DNA of 64,000 nt from Thermoactinospora rubra (GTDB lineage: Bacteria; Actinomycetota; Actinomycetes; Streptosporangiales; Streptosporangiaceae), in NCBI RefSeq assembly GCF_002093975.1, contig NZ_MSZZ01000011.1, forward strand, positions 248,001-312,000, read 5' to 3'. Of this stretch, positions 41,357 to 50,099 are shown in pieces. The translations under genes were made by a program, and so were the position numbers. How positions within the stretch are numbered: the first letter of the stretch is position 1; each line of letters opens with the position of its first letter. The notes below the pieces were generated by a model that saw only the letters and a program-made list of their open reading frames with translations, ran no database searches and had not been told where the DNA came from.

Positions 41357-41743
41357 GTGCCCGTCCAGCTCAACCACACCATCGTGGAGGCGCGCGACCG
41401 CGAGGAGACCGCCCGCTTCCTCACCGACATCCTCGGCCTGCCGCCCGCCGGGACCTTCGGGCCGTTCCGCGTCGTCGAGCTGTCCAACGGCGTCTCCCTC
41501 GACGTCGTCCAGGCCGGCGGCGCCGTCCATCCCCAGCACTACGCCTTCCTGGTCACCGAGGAGGAGTTCGACCAGATCTGGGGCCGCATCAAGGAGCGCG
41601 GCCTGACGTACTGGGCCGACCCCTTCCACCGGCAGCCCGGGCAGATCAACACCAACGACGGCGGCCGCGGCCTGTACTGGTCCGACCCCAACGGCCACAA
41701 CCTGGAGATCATCACCCGCCCGTACGGCTCCGGCGGCGAGTGA
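41357..41743 (+). CDS. VOC-family protein (glyoxalase/bleomycin-resistance fold)
   Basis: 128 residues. VQLNHTIVEARDREETARFLTDILGL begins the fold and YWSDPNGHNLEIITRPYG ends it; H6, H65-66 and the late Glu are plausible metal ligands. RBS AAGGAGAA upstream. Member of the small 40991-42260 operon. Substrate unknown. Confidence 0.85.
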   Translation: MPVQLNHTIVEARDREETARFLTDILGLPPAGTFGPFRVVELSNGVSLDVVQAGGAVHPQHYAFLVTEEEFDQIWGRIKERGLTYWADPFHRQPGQINTNDGGRGLYWSDPNGHNLEIITRPYGSGGE

Positions 41744-41750
41744 CGGCCCG

Positions 41751-42260
41751 GTGGGTGACGACATCGTGGTCCGCCTGGCCGCGCCCGGCGACGCCGCCGC
41801 GCTCCTGGAGCTGCAGCACAGGCTGGACAGGCAGACCGAGTTCATGCTCCTGGAGCCGGGAGAGCGCGACGACGATCCCGGGCCCCTGGCCGCCCGCCTG
41901 GCCGACACCTCGTCCTACGTGGTCGTCGCGATGGCCGGCACGTCCGCCGCGGGCTACGTCGAGGTGTCGGCGCTCCCCTACGCCCGCGCCCGGCGGACCG
42001 GCTACGTCGTCATGGGGGTCAGCGCCGAGCACGCGGGGCGCGGCCTGGGCCGGGCCCTGCTCCAGGCGGCCGTCGAGGAGGCGAGGGCGCGGGGACTGGC
42101 CCGGCTGGAGCTCACCGTGATGGAGCACAACCGCCGCGCCCTCAACCTCTACCTGGGCTGCGGCTTCCAGGTCGAGGGGCTGCGGCGCGACGCCCTGGAC
42201 GTGGCCGGGGTGCGCGTCGGCGAGTACTACATGGGGCTGCTGCTCAAGGGCGAGGCCTGA
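41751..42260 (+). CDS. GNAT-family N-acetyltransferase
   Basis: 169 residues from GTG 41751. Acetyl-CoA motif A VMGVSAEHAGRGLGRALLQAAVEEARARG (with R/Q-x-x-G-x-G/A) and motif B MEHNRRALNLYLGCGFQVEGLRR. It ends GEYYMGLLLKGEA, the RimI/RimJ-like signature. Its 3' end overlaps the end of the sigma-recombinase gene by 17 bases on the opposite strand. Confidence 0.88.
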   Translation: MGDDIVVRLAAPGDAAALLELQHRLDRQTEFMLLEPGERDDDPGPLAARLADTSSYVVVAMAGTSAAGYVEVSALPYARARRTGYVVMGVSAEHAGRGLGRALLQAAVEEARARGLARLELTVMEHNRRALNLYLGCGFQVEGLRRDALDVAGVRVGEYYMGLLLKGEA

Positions 42261-44226
42261 GCTGCCGCAGGGTGTAGCCGCGGCCCGCGGGGTCCAGCGG
42301 CTTGGTGGCCTGCTTGAAGAGGTATTCGGCACGCTCGTAGGACAGGCGCCGGCGGCCGGTCTCCGCGCACAGGTCCGCCTGCGCCGTACGGCGGGCGGGC
42401 GCGGGCCGCCGGTCGGACAGGAACAGCGGGCCGCGGCGGCGTCCGGCCACCAGCGCGGCGAGCAGCCTTCCCGTCTCCGCGCTCCAGCGCACCCGGACCT
42501 TCCCCACCCGCGCCTGGCGGCGCTCCAGGTCCAGGTCCTCGACGTTCAGCGCCAGCACGGCCGTCACGGGCGCGGCCGAGTCGTGCAGGAGCCGCCACAT
42601 GACCCGCTCCCGCGGGGACACCCCGGACAGGGCGTCGAGCAGGCCGGGGCTGACGGCCACCGCCTCGGTGCGGGCCGCGGCGCGCCGCTCCAGGCCCGCC
42701 GCCAGGTCGCCGAGCCCGGCCCAGGCGCCGAAGGACCGTACGGCGGAGCGGTGCCGGTTCCACGTCCTGGCCGCCGCCGTCCCCCAGGCCGCCGCGAACA
42801 CCCGGCTCACCCGCTCGGCGGTCACCTCCCCCAGCGGCAGTTCCTCGCCCAGTCCCCGGCACAGGCGGCGCAAGGTCTGGCCGTAGGAGCGGATCGTCTG
42901 CGGGTCCAGGTCGTCGCGGCCCAGGAAGCCGCGCACCGCCTCCCCGAGCGTGGCGCCGCCGGCCGGGCCGTCGGCGATCTCGCCCGCGCGGCGCCGCAGG
43001 AACGCCCGCTCGGCGGCGTTCCTCGTCAGCGACGCCGCCCGCTCGAACTCCAGCCGCGCCTCCCGCCGCCGCCCCAGCCGCAGCAGCAGGTCGCCGCGCA
43101 CGCTGGGCAGCAGGTGGTAGTCACGCAACGCCGGATCGGCGGCGAGGGAGTCCGCCAGCTCCAGCCCGGCCCGCGGGCCGTACGCCATTCCCAGCGCCAC
43201 GGCGCGGTTCAGCTGGACGACCGGCGTCGGCAGCAGCCGGGCGAGCGCCTCGTACAGCGTCGCGATCTGCTTCCAGTCGGTCTCCTCGGCGGTGCGCGCC
43301 TGCGCGTGGCACACCGCGATGGCCGCCTGGAGGAGGTAGGGGCCCGGCGTGCCGCCGGCTTCCCTGGCGCGCAGCATCGAGGTGAAGCCGCGGCGGATGA
43401 GCAGCCGGTCCCAGCGCCCGCGATTCTGCTCGTGCAGCTGGACGGGCTCGCCCGAGGGCCCGGTCCGCGCCGCCGTACGCGAGGCCTGGATCTCCATCAG
43501 CGCGACCAGGCCGTGCACCTCGGCCTCCCGGGGCGCCAGCTCGGCCAGCATCCGGCCCAGCCGCAGCGCCTCCAGGCACAGTCCCGGCCGGAGCAGGTCG
43601 TCCCCGGCCGTCGCGGAGTAGCCCTCGTTGAAGATCAGGTAGATGACCTCGAGGACCGAGGACAGGCGCCCGGCCAGCTCGGCGGGCTCGGGCAGGGCGA
43701 AGGGCACCCGCCGGTCGGCCAGGACGCGTTTGGCGTCGGCGATGCGCCGGGCGACGACCGGCTCGGCGACCAGGAAGGCGCGGGCGATCTCGGCGTTGGT
43801 GAGCCCGCCGAGCAGCTTGAGCGTGAGCGCCACCCGCGCCGGGGGCTCCAGGATCGGATGGCAGGCCAGGAACATCAGCCGCAGGATGTCGCCCTGCTCG
43901 TCCTGCTCGTCTCGCTCGTCGCCGGGTGGCCGGTCCAGCTCGCGGGCGAGGTGCTCGTGAGTGCGGTCCCGCAGCCGGGAGCGCCGGATGTGGTCGACGG
44001 CGCGGCGCTTGGCGACGGCCGTGAGCCAGGCGGCGGGATTGCCGGGGACGCCCGACTCGGTCCACTGCTCCAGGGCCGACACGAGCGCTTCCTGGGCCAG
44101 CTCCTCGGCGAGGCCGACGTCGTGCACCATTCGCGTGAGCGCGGCGACGATCTTCGCCGACTCCAGCTTCCAGACCGCATCGAGGGTGCGGTGGACGTCC
44201 ACCACACCCCCGATCTCAGCACCCAC
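42244..44226 (-). CDS. ECF42-like sigma factor fused to a degenerate tyrosine-recombinase domain
   Basis: 660 residues in one uninterrupted frame (GTG 44226; GTG 44202 gives the more typical N-terminus VDVHRTLDAVW). Residues 10-85 are sigma region 2 (VGLAEELAQEALVSALEQW), 125-175 region 4, and 185-418 the DUF6596/TPR extension of ECF42 factors (IYLIFNEGYSA; LLPSVRGDLLLRLGR). Residues 425-512 then look like a recombinase core-binding domain and 530-660 like the catalytic domain (RVMWRLLHDSAAP, LALNVEDLDLERR, GPLFLSDRRP, YTLRQLR). The first catalytic Arg is replaced (SAAPV instead of T/S-AAR-A), the HxLRH box reads RQLRP, and the Tyr end is missing. Recombination activity is therefore unlikely; extra DNA binding is possible. 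Confidence 0.83.
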   Translation of the reverse strand: MGAEIGGVVDVHRTLDAVWKLESAKIVAALTRMVHDVGLAEELAQEALVSALEQWTESGVPGNPAAWLTAVAKRRAVDHIRRSRLRDRTHEHLARELDRPPGDERDEQDEQGDILRLMFLACHPILEPPARVALTLKLLGGLTNAEIARAFLVAEPVVARRIADAKRVLADRRVPFALPEPAELAGRLSSVLEVIYLIFNEGYSATAGDDLLRPGLCLEALRLGRMLAELAPREAEVHGLVALMEIQASRTAARTGPSGEPVQLHEQNRGRWDRLLIRRGFTSMLRAREAGGTPGPYLLQAAIAVCHAQARTAEETDWKQIATLYEALARLLPTPVVQLNRAVALGMAYGPRAGLELADSLAADPALRDYHLLPSVRGDLLLRLGRRREARLEFERAASLTRNAAERAFLRRRAGEIADGPAGGATLGEAVRGFLGRDDLDPQTIRSYGQTLRRLCRGLGEELPLGEVTAERVSRVFAAAWGTAAARTWNRHRSAVRSFGAWAGLGDLAAGLERRAAARTEAVAVSPGLLDALSGVSPRERVMWRLLHDSAAPVTAVLALNVEDLDLERRQARVGKVRVRWSAETGRLLAALVAGRRRGPLFLSDRRPAPARRTAQADLCAETGRRRLSYERAEYLFKQATKPLDPAGRGYTLRQLRPRP

Positions 44227-44250
44227 GGCGGACGGCCCGCAACCGGCCGG

Positions 44251-44571
44251 TCAGGGCTCGAACACCCGCTGGATGATGCTCTCGCCGTCGCCGACGATCC
44301 GGCGGAAGCGGCGGGCCAGCTCGATCGCCTCCTCCTTGGAACGGACCTCGACCAGCGCGAACCCGGCCACGGCCTCCTTGGCCTCGGTGAAGGGCCCGTC
44401 GGTCACCGTGATCTCGTCTCCGGCGGAGACCACGTGCGTGGCGCGCGGCTCCAGGCCGCCGGTGGCCAGCAGGATGCCCGCCGCCGTCGTCTCCTCGATG
44501 AACCTGGCCATCTCGGCGTAGAGCCTCTCGTCGGGCTGGTCGCCGCCCTTGGCCATCATCAGGTACCGCAT
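44251..44571 (-). CDS. YCII-related DGPF protein, ECF42 partner
   Basis: 106 residues. MRYLMMAKGG, LLATGGLEPRATHV and the DGPFTEAKEAVAGFALVEV motif with the namesake DGPF. These small proteins almost always accompany ECF42 sigma factors and are their likely targets or modulators. It ends 25 bases before the sigma gene on the same strand. RBS AAGGAG lies upstream of ATG 44571. Confidence 0.93.
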   Translation of the reverse strand: MRYLMMAKGGDQPDERLYAEMARFIEETTAAGILLATGGLEPRATHVVSAGDEITVTDGPFTEAKEAVAGFALVEVRSKEEAIELARRFRRIVGDGESIIQRVFEP

Positions 44572-44619
44572 CTGCCGCTCCTTGTCGTCGTCGTGTGCCT
44601 ACCCGTCGGATGAGCGCAT

Positions 44620-44651
44620 GTGACAGGGAACGTGGGCGCGTTCCCTGTCAC
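44620..44651. promoter_or_regulatory. Perfect 13-bp-arm inverted repeat
   Basis: GTGACAGGGAACG (44620-44632), six bases, then its exact reverse complement (44639-44651). Lies between the divergent DGPF and DUF998 starts with no T tract, so an operator is more likely than a terminator. Confidence 0.75.
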
Positions 44652-44720
44652 ATCGCCCGCTCGACGTGTGAGCGAAACCCAAGCACACGGACCCATCGCA
44701 TGAGGACAGGGATCATCGAC

Positions 44721-45392
44721 ATGACCGCCATCGCCGCCACCCGCACCGCCGCCACCCGCACCGCCACCGGCCCGGCGACCCGCGCCCTGCTCGCCTGCGG
44801 CGCCGTCTCGGCGCCGCTGTGGAGCGCGGTCTCCCTCGCCCAGGCCGCCGCCCGCGACGGCTTCGACCTGACCCGGCACCCGCTCAGCGCCCTGGCCAAC
44901 GGCGACCTGGGCTGGCTGCAGATCGCCAACTTCGTCGTCGGCGGCCTGCTCATGATCGCCGGAGCCGCCGGCCTGCGCCGGGCCCTGCGCGGCACGCCCG
45001 GCGGCACGTGGACGCCCCGGCTGGTGCGCCTGGCCGGGATCGGCATGGTCGCCGCCGGCGCGTTCGTCATGGACCCCGCCGACGGGTTCCCCGCCGGCAC
45101 CCCGGCCGGCATGCCGCAGGCCATCAGCTGGCACGGCTACGCCCACATGGCCGCCGGCACCCTGACCTTCGCCACGCTGATCGCCGCCTGCTTCGTGCTG
45201 GGCCGCCATTTCGGCCGCGCCGCCGACCGCCGCGCCGCCGTCGCCGCCCGCCTCGCCGGCACCGCGCTCCTGCTCGGGGACGGCTGGGCCATGACCGGCG
45301 GCAAGGGCGGCTCCCTCACCCTCGCCGCCGGGGCCGTCGCCGCCATGGGCTTCGTCTCCTGGGTCGCGGCCCGGTACCGGCGCAACCGGTGA
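44721..45392 (+). CDS. DUF998 membrane protein
   Basis: 223 residues from ATG 44721 (ATG 44700 possible). After an Ala/Thr-rich start there are six hydrophobic segments. FDLTRHPLSALANGDLGWLQIANFVVGG is the DUF998 signature, with WHGYAHMAAG further on. Function of the family is unknown. Preceded by the long inverted repeat at 44620-44651, which probably controls it. Confidence 0.85.
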   Translation: MTAIAATRTAATRTATGPATRALLACGAVSAPLWSAVSLAQAAARDGFDLTRHPLSALANGDLGWLQIANFVVGGLLMIAGAAGLRRALRGTPGGTWTPRLVRLAGIGMVAAGAFVMDPADGFPAGTPAGMPQAISWHGYAHMAAGTLTFATLIAACFVLGRHFGRAADRRAAVAARLAGTALLLGDGWAMTGGKGGSLTLAAGAVAAMGFVSWVAARYRRNR

Positions 45393-45443
45393 CGGCCGGT
45401 CACCCAGCCGGCAGGCCCTCGGGGACCCTCCCCGAGGGCCTCG

Positions 45444-46793
45444 TCACGCGCCGCGGTGCTCCCGGATGACGGCCGCGTACCGCAGGCCGCTGGTCTTGAC
45501 GGTGCGGCGCTGGGTCGCGTAGTCGACGTGGACGAGGCCGAAGCGCTTGTCGTAGCCGTAGGACCACTCGAAGTTGTCCAGCAGCGACCAGGCGTAGTAG
45601 CCGGCCACCGGGGCGCCCCGGCGCACCGCCCGGGCGCAGGCGGCCAGGTGGTGGGTGAGGTAGGTGACGCGCTCGGGGTCGTCGACGCTCCCGTCGGGGG
45701 CGACCGTGTCCTGGTAGGCCGAGCCGTTCTCGGTCACGTAGATCTTGGCCGCGCCGTACTCCTTGGTCAGCCTGACGAGCAGCGTCTCCAGCCCGTCGGC
45801 GTCGACCTCCCAGTCCATGGCGGTGCGCGGCACGCCCGGGCGGCGGATCTGGCGGGCGAAGGGGTGCGGGCCCTCGGGGTCGTCGGCGACCACGGCGGGG
45901 AAGTAGTAGTTCAGCCCGAGCCAGTCCAGCGGCTGGGCGATGACGTCCAGGTCGCCCGGCCGCTCGGGCAGGTCCACGCCGTAGACCTCCCGCATGTCCT
46001 CGGGGAAGCCGCGGCCGTGGACGGGGTCGAGCCACCAGCGGTTGGTGTGGCCGTCCATGCGGCGGGCGGCCGCCACATCGGCCAGGGAGCCGGAGGCGGG
46101 CTCGACCGGGGAGAGGTTGTTGACGATGCCGATCTCGGCGTCCGGGGCGGCGGCCCGCACGGCCTGGACGGCCAGGCCGTGTCCCAGCAGCAGGTGGTAG
46201 GAGGCGCGGACGGCGGCGCCGATGTCGGTCAGGCCGGGGGCCATCCTGCCCTCCAGGTGGCCGATCCAGGCGCAGCACAGCGGCTCGTTGATCGTCACCC
46301 ACCGGCCGACGCGGTCGCCGAGCGCGCCCGCGACGACCGCGGCGTAGTCGGCGAAGCGCTCGGCGGTCTCCCTGGCCGGCCAGCCGCCGCGGTCCTGCAG
46401 CGCCTGGGGCAGGTCCCAGTGGTAGAGGGTGAGGTTGGGCGCGATGCCGGCCTCCAGCAGGGCGTCGACGAGGCGGGAGTAGAAGTCCAGGCCCTCGCGG
46501 TTGACCGGGCCGCGCCCGTCGGGGACCACCCGTGGCCAGGCGACCGAGAACCGGTAGGAGGTGACGCCCAGCTCCTTCATCAGGGCGACGTCCTCGGGCC
46601 AGCGGTGGTAGTGGTCGCAGGCCACGTCGCCGGTGTCACCGTTGTCGATCTTGCCGGGGACGCGGCAGAAGGTGTCCCAGATCGAAGGGGCGCGACCGCC
46701 TTCCGCCACGGCGCCCTCGATCTGGTAGGCCGAGGTCGCCACGCCCCAGACGAAGTCCGCGGGCAGGGCGGCGAGGTCGATGGAGTGCGACAC
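45444..46793 (-). CDS. GH1 beta-glucosidase
   Basis: 449 residues from GTG 46793 with AAGGGA upstream. Family 1 landmarks: FVWGVATSAYQIEGA, acid/base Glu in TINEPLC, nucleophile Glu in YVTENGSAYQ, and WSLLDNFEWSYGY. No signal peptide, so it acts in the cytoplasm on imported beta-glucosides. Lies 11 bases downstream of the permease genes on the same strand, as the last gene of the operon. Confidence 0.95.
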   Translation of the reverse strand: MSHSIDLAALPADFVWGVATSAYQIEGAVAEGGRAPSIWDTFCRVPGKIDNGDTGDVACDHYHRWPEDVALMKELGVTSYRFSVAWPRVVPDGRGPVNREGLDFYSRLVDALLEAGIAPNLTLYHWDLPQALQDRGGWPARETAERFADYAAVVAGALGDRVGRWVTINEPLCCAWIGHLEGRMAPGLTDIGAAVRASYHLLLGHGLAVQAVRAAAPDAEIGIVNNLSPVEPASGSLADVAAARRMDGHTNRWWLDPVHGRGFPEDMREVYGVDLPERPGDLDVIAQPLDWLGLNYYFPAVVADDPEGPHPFARQIRRPGVPRTAMDWEVDADGLETLLVRLTKEYGAAKIYVTENGSAYQDTVAPDGSVDDPERVTYLTHHLAACARAVRRGAPVAGYYAWSLLDNFEWSYGYDKRFGLVHVDYATQRRTVKTSGLRYAAVIREHRGA

Positions 46794-46804
46794 GGAAGTC
46801 CCTT

Positions 46805-47647
46805 CTATTTGACGGCTCCGGCGGTGAGGCCGGCGATCAGGTAGCGCTGCAGGAGGAGGAATCCGGCGACGATCGGCACGCTGACGACGAGCGAGGCGGC
46901 CATGACCTGGTTCCAGTAGACGTCGTTCTGCGTGGCGTAGCCCTGCAGGCCGACCGACAGGGTCCGGGTGACGTCGTTGGTCATGATGGACGCGAAGAGC
47001 ACCTCGCCCCAGGCGGTCATGAAGGCGTAGACGGCGACGGCGACGATGCCGGGGACGGCGGCCGGGACGACGATGCGGGCCAGCGTGCCGATCGGCCCGC
47101 ACCCGTCGACGGCCGCCGCCTCGTCCAGCGCGCGCGGGATCGACTCGAAGTACCCGATGAGCATCCAGATGGAGAACGGCAGGGAGAAGGTCAGGTAGGT
47201 GAGGATGAGGCCGCCGCGGGAGCCGTACAGCGCGATGCCCGTCAGGTTGCCGATGTTGACGTAGATGAGGAACAGCGGCAGCAGGAACAGGATGCCGGGG
47301 AACATCTGGGTCGACAGCACGGTGACCGTGAAGATCCGCCGGCCGCGGAAGCGGTATCGGCTGACCGCGTAGGCGGCGAACACCGCGACGGTGACCGAGC
47401 AGACGGTCGCCGCGCCGGCCACGATCAGCGAGTTCACGAAGTACCGGGCCAGCGGCACGGTGTCCCAGATGTCAATGTAGGGGCGGATCGTCAGCCCGCT
47501 GGGCAGCCACCGGAACTGCCCGGCGACGTCCTGCAGCGGCTTGAGCGAGCTGCTGGCCATCACGTACAGCGGCAGCAGCACGAAGCCGGCCAGCAGGGTC
47601 AGGAACACGCGCCTGGCCCAGCGGAACCAGGCCGGGATGCTAGGCAC
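46805..47647 (-). CDS. Carbohydrate ABC permease (MalG type) of the beta-glucoside importer
   Basis: 280 residues from GTG 47647. Six membrane segments, LPLYVMASSSLKPLQDV near the start and the EAA loop ALDEAAAVDGCGPIGTLARIVVP near residue 185. It overlaps the upstream permease by eight bases. Together with the preceding permease and lipoprotein it forms a CUT1-type importer feeding the GH1 enzyme. Confidence 0.92.
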   Translation of the reverse strand: MPSIPAWFRWARRVFLTLLAGFVLLPLYVMASSSLKPLQDVAGQFRWLPSGLTIRPYIDIWDTVPLARYFVNSLIVAGAATVCSVTVAVFAAYAVSRYRFRGRRIFTVTVLSTQMFPGILFLLPLFLIYVNIGNLTGIALYGSRGGLILTYLTFSLPFSIWMLIGYFESIPRALDEAAAVDGCGPIGTLARIVVPAAVPGIVAVAVYAFMTAWGEVLFASIMTNDVTRTLSVGLQGYATQNDVYWNQVMAASLVVSVPIVAGFLLLQRYLIAGLTAGAVK

Positions 47648-48638
47648 GGGCGGCCCTCCTCCCGCGCGAGGTGACCAGCAGGTACACCGTCGTCACCAGC
47701 AGCAGGAAGGCCAGCAGCAGGACCGACATGGCCGAGCCGGCGCCGAAGTTCCAGGTGACGAACGAGGACTGGTAGATGTGGATGGAGATCAGGTCGGCCG
47801 CCTCGGGGGCGGACTTGCCGAACAGCACGTACGGGTTGTTGAAGTCGTTGAACGTCCACAGGAACAGGACCAGGACGAGCACCTGGTTGATCGGGCGCAG
47901 CGACGGCATGGTGATCTTGCGGATCTGCTGCCACACCCCCGCCCCGTCGATCGCCGCGGCCTCGTACAGCTCCCTGGGGATGTTCTGCAGGGCGGCCATG
48001 ACGACGAGGAACGCGAACGGCCAGGTCTTCCAGACGGCCACGATCACGAGGGCGGCGAAGCTGTTGCCGCCCAGCAGCCAGAAGGGCCGCTCGGCGGTCA
48101 ACCCGAGCTGGTCGTGCAGCACGTGGTTCACCAGGCCGTTGTCCCGCTGGAACATGAACGCCCAGGTGATGACCGCGGCGTAGACCGGCAGCGCGTAGGG
48201 CGTCAGGAACAGCGCCCGCAGCAGCCCCCTGCCGCGGAAGCCCTCCTGCATGAAGATCGCAGCGGTCACGCCGATGAGCCAGCACAGCCCCACGGCCAGC
48301 ACGCTGAAGACGCAGGTGACCCAGAAGGAGTGGAGCAGGTCCCGGCCCACCGGGGCGTTGAAGTCGACGGCGAGGCGGTAGTTGTCCAGGCCGGTCCACG
48401 GCGCCGAGGCCCAGTCCCGGATGTAGAACTGGGTCAGCTCCTTGAAGCTCATCAGGATGCCCATGACCATGGGCACCAGGTGGACGAGGAGTTCGAGCAG
48501 CACGGCGGGGAGCAGCAGCAGGTACGGCAGGGCCGCCCGGCCCAGCCGCCCGCGCGGCGGGAGGGAGCGCCCGCCGGGCCGCGTGGCACGGCGGCCCGGC
48601 GTGGCCTCGGTGAGGAGCGTCATCGCGGGCCGGCTCAC
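47640..48638 (-). CDS. Sugar ABC permease (MalF type) of the beta-glucoside importer
   Basis: 332 residues if GTG 48638 is used, which overlaps the binding-protein stop by four bases; ATG 48623 is the alternative. A Pro/Arg-rich cytoplasmic head (RRATRPGGRSLPPRG), about six helices, and the EAA loop ELYEAAAIDGAGVWQQIRKITMP near residue 230. Confidence 0.9.
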   Translation of the reverse strand: MSRPAMTLLTEATPGRRATRPGGRSLPPRGRLGRAALPYLLLLPAVLLELLVHLVPMVMGILMSFKELTQFYIRDWASAPWTGLDNYRLAVDFNAPVGRDLLHSFWVTCVFSVLAVGLCWLIGVTAAIFMQEGFRGRGLLRALFLTPYALPVYAAVITWAFMFQRDNGLVNHVLHDQLGLTAERPFWLLGGNSFAALVIVAVWKTWPFAFLVVMAALQNIPRELYEAAAIDGAGVWQQIRKITMPSLRPINQVLVLVLFLWTFNDFNNPYVLFGKSAPEAADLISIHIYQSSFVTWNFGAGSAMSVLLLAFLLLVTTVYLLVTSRGRRAARA

Positions 48639-49954
48639 TGGGGCATCTGCTGCTGGGCCTTGGTCAGCCGCTCTTTGACCAGCTCGGCGGTGATGGGCCG
48701 GCCGGCCGCGGCGTCGGCGAACAGCTCCTTGACGGCGGTGCCCACCGCGGTCTCGAACTGCGACTCGGCCGGGACCTGCGGCAGCGGGGCCGCGCTGGTG
48801 GCGAGCGTGTCGCGCAGCACGGTGAGGTCGGGCGTGTTGAAGGCCGGGTCCTGCTGGGCGGTCTTGACCGGCGGGATGGAGCCGTAGGTCTGGTTGAGGA
48901 TCTTCTGCTCCTCGTCGCCGGTCATGAACTTGACGAACTTCAGCGCGCCGTCGAGGTTGTCGGTGTTCTTGAAGATCGCCATGTTGATGCCGGCGACCAT
49001 GGAGTTGACCTGCCGGCCCTGCCCCGGCATGCCGGACTGGACGGGGACGGGGGCGACGCCCCAGTCGTCGGGGCTCATGCCGTGCGCCTTGAACGTCGCC
49101 GCGGCCGTCTGCCACAGCACCATGGCGGTCTTGCCCTTGGCGAAGTCCTGCAGCGACTGGTTCTGCGCGTACTCGGCGTTGCCGGGGGCGACGATCTTGT
49201 CCTGGGCCATGAAGTCGACGTACTGCTTGACCGCCGCGACGGCCCCGTCGGAGGTGAAGGCCGGGTTGCCGGAGGCGTCGAAGAAGTCGGCGCCGTGCTG
49301 CTTGGCCAGCACGAAGACCTGGTGGATGTTGTTGGACAGGTTCGACCCCTCCACGCCCAGCGCCCACTTGCCGTCCCTGGTCAGCTTCTTGCCGACCTCG
49401 ACGAGCTCGTCCCAGGTGGCCGGCGGCTTGTCGACGCCCGCCTCGCGGTAGGCCTTCTTGTTGTAGTAGAGCGCGTACGCCATGGAGTACAGCGGCACGG
49501 CGGCGGGGTCCTTGCCGGGCGCGCCGGCGGAGGCCAGCGCGGAGTCCACGAAGCGGTCCTTGCCGCCGATCTGGGCGAAGGCCTTCTCGTCCCAAGGCAG
49601 CAGGGCGCCCGTGGCCTGGAGTGAGGCCGACCAGGTGTTGCCGATGTTCAGCACGTCCGGGCCCTGCCCGGAGGTGGTGGCGGCCAGGATGCGGTTGAGC
49701 AGGTCGGACCAGGGCACGACCTCCAGCTCCACCTTGATCCCGGTCTGCTGCTCGAACTTCTTCAGCTCCGGCGTGAGGATCTCCTTGTCGGCCTCGATGC
49801 TGGGGCCCTGGTTCGACGCCCAGTAGGTGAGCGTCTTGGGGGCGGCGTCGCCGTTCGCGCCTGCGCCTGTGGGGGTGCCGCCGCCGCAGCCGATCGCGGT
49901 GGTGGCGAGCGCGGTGAGGGTGGCGATGGCTGCTGCGGCTCGGAGTGTGCGCAT
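48635..49954 (-). CDS. Extracellular sugar-binding lipoprotein of the beta-glucoside importer
   Basis: 439 residues. The lipoprotein signal ends TTAIGC with the acylated Cys at 23. KTLTYWASNQGPS, QGPDVLNIGNTWSASLQ and WDELVEVGKKL belong to the CUT1 solute-binding family. First gene of a binding protein-permease-permease-glucosidase operon. An 8-9-8 inverted repeat sits 38 bases before the start. Confidence 0.92.
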   Translation of the reverse strand: MRTLRAAAAIATLTALATTAIGCGGGTPTGAGANGDAAPKTLTYWASNQGPSIEADKEILTPELKKFEQQTGIKVELEVVPWSDLLNRILAATTSGQGPDVLNIGNTWSASLQATGALLPWDEKAFAQIGGKDRFVDSALASAGAPGKDPAAVPLYSMAYALYYNKKAYREAGVDKPPATWDELVEVGKKLTRDGKWALGVEGSNLSNNIHQVFVLAKQHGADFFDASGNPAFTSDGAVAAVKQYVDFMAQDKIVAPGNAEYAQNQSLQDFAKGKTAMVLWQTAAATFKAHGMSPDDWGVAPVPVQSGMPGQGRQVNSMVAGINMAIFKNTDNLDGALKFVKFMTGDEEQKILNQTYGSIPPVKTAQQDPAFNTPDLTVLRDTLATSAAPLPQVPAESQFETAVGTAVKELFADAAAGRPITAELVKERLTKAQQQMPQ

Positions 49955-49991
49955 GACGGAGTCGTCCCTTTCCGGGAGTCCGATGGTTGGG

Positions 49992-50016
49992 AAGCCATGC
50001 CGTAACTTCATGGCTT
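49992..50016. promoter_or_regulatory. Inverted repeat between the importer and the ROK repressor
   Basis: AAGCCATG (49992-49999), nine bases, CATGGCTT (50009-50016): perfect arms, in a short AT-rich intergenic stretch (TTAATTTAGAGCTTGAGTTAA follows). Candidate operator for the divergent ROK regulator. Confidence 0.6.
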
Positions 50017-50099
50017 AATTTAGAGCTTGAGTTAATACCTGAGATAAGTAGGCGTCAAGGAGCCGTCGCGCGGTAGGTTGCTCCTAGGAAAGGACCCCC

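Noticed and set aside
42244..42970. Integrative element end marked by the integrase-like segment
   Set aside because: It is fused in frame to a sigma factor, lacks catalytic residues and the Tyr end, and no att-like repeats, tRNA or phage genes are nearby.
44620..44651. Rho-independent terminator
   Set aside because: It lies between divergent starts, has no T tract and the arms are not GC-stacked like the other hairpins; an operator fits better.
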